NCBI RefSeq assembly: GCF_001261715.1
Contig: NZ_CVRU01000111.1
Location: 1-64,000 of the forward strand
Source: Dysgonomonas sp. HGC4
GTDB taxonomy: Bacteria > Bacteroidota > Bacteroidia > Bacteroidales > Dysgonomonadaceae
Length of the DNA: 64,000 nt
Direction of reading: 5' to 3'
Of this stretch, positions 61,843-64,000 are shown piece after piece (position 1 is the first letter of the stretch; the number at the start of each line of letters is the position of its first letter). Under the pieces are notes generated by a model. That model made no database searches and was not told the DNA's origin. It was given only the letters and a program-made list of their open reading frames with translations. Both the position numbers and the translations under genes were made by a program.

Positions 61843-63888
61843 ATGCTAAAGAGAATCTCTGTTACAATTTTCACACTACTAGTCCTATATTCTGGAGCCA
61901 AAGCTCAGAACATGAAAGAGGACATAAAAAAATACATAGAAAGTATTCAAAGTATTGAGGACGCCCGCGATAAACTGGACGAACAAATAAAAGCTATCGA
62001 TTTTATAGAAAGCATGCATAGCCTGCAAAGTATAAAACTTATGTCGGCAGACGAGGATGAGGAAGATAGTAACGAGGATGAGGATTACAAGCCAGCCATT
62101 TCTATTCCTACCCATATAAATGGTGATAGTATAAAAGCCAAACTTGCAAATTATTTTCAGAAAATATCCTTCACTCAAAACTTAACACCTCCAACGTCTG
62201 AGTTTAGAAGTGGTTATGATGCTTCCGACCTTGCACTTATTTTTGGTATCCCCCTATCCAACCCAGATGCTCTGATTAATCTTACAGCTCATAAAATATA
62301 TTACGCAGATGGTACAATTGAAAGTCCCGAGAAAGAATTATTCCTAAAGCAATATCAGGAATTTGACCACGCCCGATTTATTGACAGTATGCAAGTAAAG
62401 ATGGTGCTACATTATCCTACGGCTGTACAAAAGATATCCTTATCGGCAGAGCAGACGTCTGTTGAAGACAGCACTATACAAATGACCTCTATCCAAAACC
62501 GAGAAGCCAGCCTTACATTATCCGAAAAAGTTTATAACAATCTGATAGTAATACAAGGTATCGACAATAATGGTAAGGCATTAGACCATACCTCTAAAAG
62601 CACATCTTCTAATTATTCACCATCCACAAGTATCTATTTTCAAGAAGTAGCTAAAGAAAGTCAGGTAATAATTGACAATATAGACAATAAGAAATACGCT
62701 TCGTTTGACGATCTAAAAAAAGACATGCTTCAGAGACTATCGTCTATTGAAGCCCCCGAAGAAAGTCAACACTATACAGCATGGGTACAATTCAAGAGAA
62801 AAATCAAAGGCGTTGATATATATTATACAACACAACAAGATAGTATAGAGATATCTGAAACAATTTCCAATAGAGATTTATCTAGGTCTTCAAAAAAAGG
62901 TTTTCATCTAGCCAGTGACTCTGAAACCTACAAGTATGGTGTTGTAGACAATACGGGTAATTGGATTATCGAACCTCAATTCCTTTGGTTGAAACATTTC
63001 AACGACCTCTTTTTTGAAGGAGAGAAAGATGAGAACGATCAAGACTATAAAACTTATAAACTGGATATTGAAAAACGAATACTTGCACCCTATAAATACC
63101 AAATAGCAGATACCATATCGGGCAAGTATTATGTGGTTTATGAAGGTGAATCTTCGGATAAAACAGGACTGATGGATAGAGACGAAAAGATAATAATACC
63201 TCTCGAAAAATATTCTATTTACTCTCCTCTGAAAAATCTGTTCATTGTGAAAGCTAGTAATGGAGAAACTATTAAAACCGGTTTGTACAACGAATTGGGT
63301 GAAGTAATACTACCTGAGATATACTATCCGATAAATGTTGGAGAAGATGGCTATATATACGCCTCCATCTATGATAATGAGAGGCTATTAACTACCATAT
63401 TTGATACTGATATCAAACAAATAACAAAGGATAAATGGAGTGCACAAAATCAATTCACCCCTCACTCCGATCTGGTATTAATTGAGGATGAAAACGGGAG
63501 TAAGTTCTATATCAATAAACAAGCAGAGATAGTAATTCCACAATCAAACGACTATGAGTTCGACAATGAGTTCTGGTTTGGAATGACAGTTGTTGAGCAA
63601 AAAGACCCCGAAACGGAAGAATATAAATACGGGTATATTGATACAAAAGGTAAGCTAACAATTCCCATTGAATATGACAGAGCCCTACCCTTTCAGGGCG
63701 AATACGCTTATGTAGAGAAAGATGGCAAAGCCATGCTTATTGATAAAAACAACAATATCTATAAAGCATTACCACTTATTATTGGCAGTTGGGGATATGT
63801 ATTAGATATCGACCCCACTTATACCCAATATCGCTTGGATGACGATAGTGTACTTGACGGGTACGGAAACTTTGTTAAGAATATGTGA
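61843..63888 (+). CDS. Secreted protein with WG repeats in its C-terminal half
   Basis: The 681-residue protein has a signal peptide (about 1-21). The N-terminal half (about 25-330) is unlike WG repeats, with an acidic patch (SADEDEEDSNEDEDY, about 68-82) and a region with ISLSAEQTSVEDS. The C-terminal half carries WG repeats (YKYGVVDNTGNWIIEPQFLW, TGLMDRDEKIIIPLEKY, TGLYNELGEVILPEIY, YKYGYIDTKGKLTIPIEYDR). Function unknown. It has its own promoter and terminator. Confidence 0.8.
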   Translation: MLKRISVTIFTLLVLYSGAKAQNMKEDIKKYIESIQSIEDARDKLDEQIKAIDFIESMHSLQSIKLMSADEDEEDSNEDEDYKPAISIPTHINGDSIKAKLANYFQKISFTQNLTPPTSEFRSGYDASDLALIFGIPLSNPDALINLTAHKIYYADGTIESPEKELFLKQYQEFDHARFIDSMQVKMVLHYPTAVQKISLSAEQTSVEDSTIQMTSIQNREASLTLSEKVYNNLIVIQGIDNNGKALDHTSKSTSSNYSPSTSIYFQEVAKESQVIIDNIDNKKYASFDDLKKDMLQRLSSIEAPEESQHYTAWVQFKRKIKGVDIYYTTQQDSIEISETISNRDLSRSSKKGFHLASDSETYKYGVVDNTGNWIIEPQFLWLKHFNDLFFEGEKDENDQDYKTYKLDIEKRILAPYKYQIADTISGKYYVVYEGESSDKTGLMDRDEKIIIPLEKYSIYSPLKNLFIVKASNGETIKTGLYNELGEVILPEIYYPINVGEDGYIYASIYDNERLLTTIFDTDIKQITKDKWSAQNQFTPHSDLVLIEDENGSKFYINKQAEIVIPQSNDYEFDNEFWFGMTVVEQKDPETEEYKYGYIDTKGKLTIPIEYDRALPFQGEYAYVEKDGKAMLIDKNNNIYKALPLIIGSWGYVLDIDPTYTQYRLDDDSVLDGYGNFVKNM

Positions 63889-63929
63889 TAAGTTTAACAG
63901 TTATCACACATAATATATCTCTATAAATA

Positions 63930-63968
63930 ACAGAAGCCTCTGATTGATCAAAGGCTTCTATTATTTTA
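63930..63968 (+). terminator. Hairpin terminator
   Basis: AGAAGCCT pairs with AGGCTTCT across a 12-base loop and is followed by ATTATTTTAT, about 40 bp after the WG-protein stop. Confidence 0.78.
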
Positions 63969-64000
63969 TATGAAAGAATTAATTTTACTTTGACACTACA

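Noticed and set aside
1-64000. CRISPR arrays, tRNA or rRNA genes, insertion sequences, integrases
   Set aside because: Reading through the window revealed no regularly spaced repeats, cloverleaf genes, transposase motifs or integrase motifs.
63970-64000. Possible 3' end of a minus-strand gene at the right edge
   Set aside because: Only about 30 bases are visible; neither frame nor direction can be supported.

Overview
The window is AT-rich chromosomal DNA from a Bacteroidota bacterium, probably a Bacteroidales close to Dysgonomonas or Parabacteroides. That placement is an inference from gene content. Supporting signs are promoters of the TTTG / TAnnTTTG type, weak ribosome binding sites, a BspA-like surface protein with a type IX secretion sorting domain, a TonB-dependent receptor, paired GH29 fucosidases, a hexosamine-kinase-like enzyme and many small secreted proteins. 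No rRNA, tRNA, insertion sequence, integrase or CRISPR array was seen.

The most striking content is a set of phage-particle genes split into six short transcription units scattered over about 45 kb among ordinary host genes. Block A (15177 to 10033, minus) holds two large tail-tip or baseplate-like proteins. Block B (21853 to 20871, minus) holds two neck or tail-completion proteins. Block C (26352-29777, plus) is the tape measure. Block D (38464-41312, plus) holds an XkdF-like protease fused to a scaffold-like region, a major capsid protein and a tail-tube-like protein. Block E (50440-53856, plus) holds a second tube-like paralogue, small tail proteins, a fibre and a repeat protein. Block F (54033-55598, plus) is a lysis cassette of holin, GH19 endolysin and a spanin-like protein. 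All six blocks start just after the same box, TTTATCTAT, in two flavours (TTTTATCTATAAG, and TTTATCTAT-NN-AATAAAA), and nearly all end in a hairpin terminator. No terminase, portal, integrase, repressor or replication gene is present. This arrangement suggests a domesticated, co-regulated particle such as a gene transfer agent or similar, with the rest of its genes elsewhere on the chromosome. A broken-up prophage is the main alternative.

Host regions. 1-9600: a DUF4230 protein, PAP2 phosphatase and WG-repeat protein, an LEA-like lipoprotein and YtxH protein, tandem GH29 fucosidases, a highly expressed small lipoprotein and a beta-barrel. 15.3-17.2 kb: an ECF sigma factor with a likely anti-sigma factor and a membrane protein, followed by a decayed porin. 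17.2-18.9 kb: a DarTG toxin-antitoxin pair. 18.9-26.3 kb: a CBM9-like protein, a sugar kinase, an acyltransferase, a methyltransferase with a structured leader, an AcpH-like protein and a PEGA/SHOCT lipoprotein. 29.9-38.4 kb: lipoproteins, an HxlR regulator divergent from a peroxiredoxin, an AlkD-like protein, a DUF486 protein, a porin, a GNAT and a TonB-like protein. 41.4-50.3 kb: the BspA-like protein, a small acidic protein, a PnuC-like transporter with a winged-helix regulator, and a TonB-dependent receptor. 55.7-64 kb: an M20 peptidase, a hydrolase, a PafA-like phosphatase, an SMI1/KNR4 protein, a YiiX-like hydrolase and a second WG-repeat protein.

Other points of note are an ECF-type promoter signature shared by the sigma gene and the M20 peptidase gene, an exact-period 339-bp duplication in the BspA-like gene, imperfect 70-bp direct repeats flanking one secreted-protein gene, and a 24-residue lipoprotein-like ORF that would need an ATT start.
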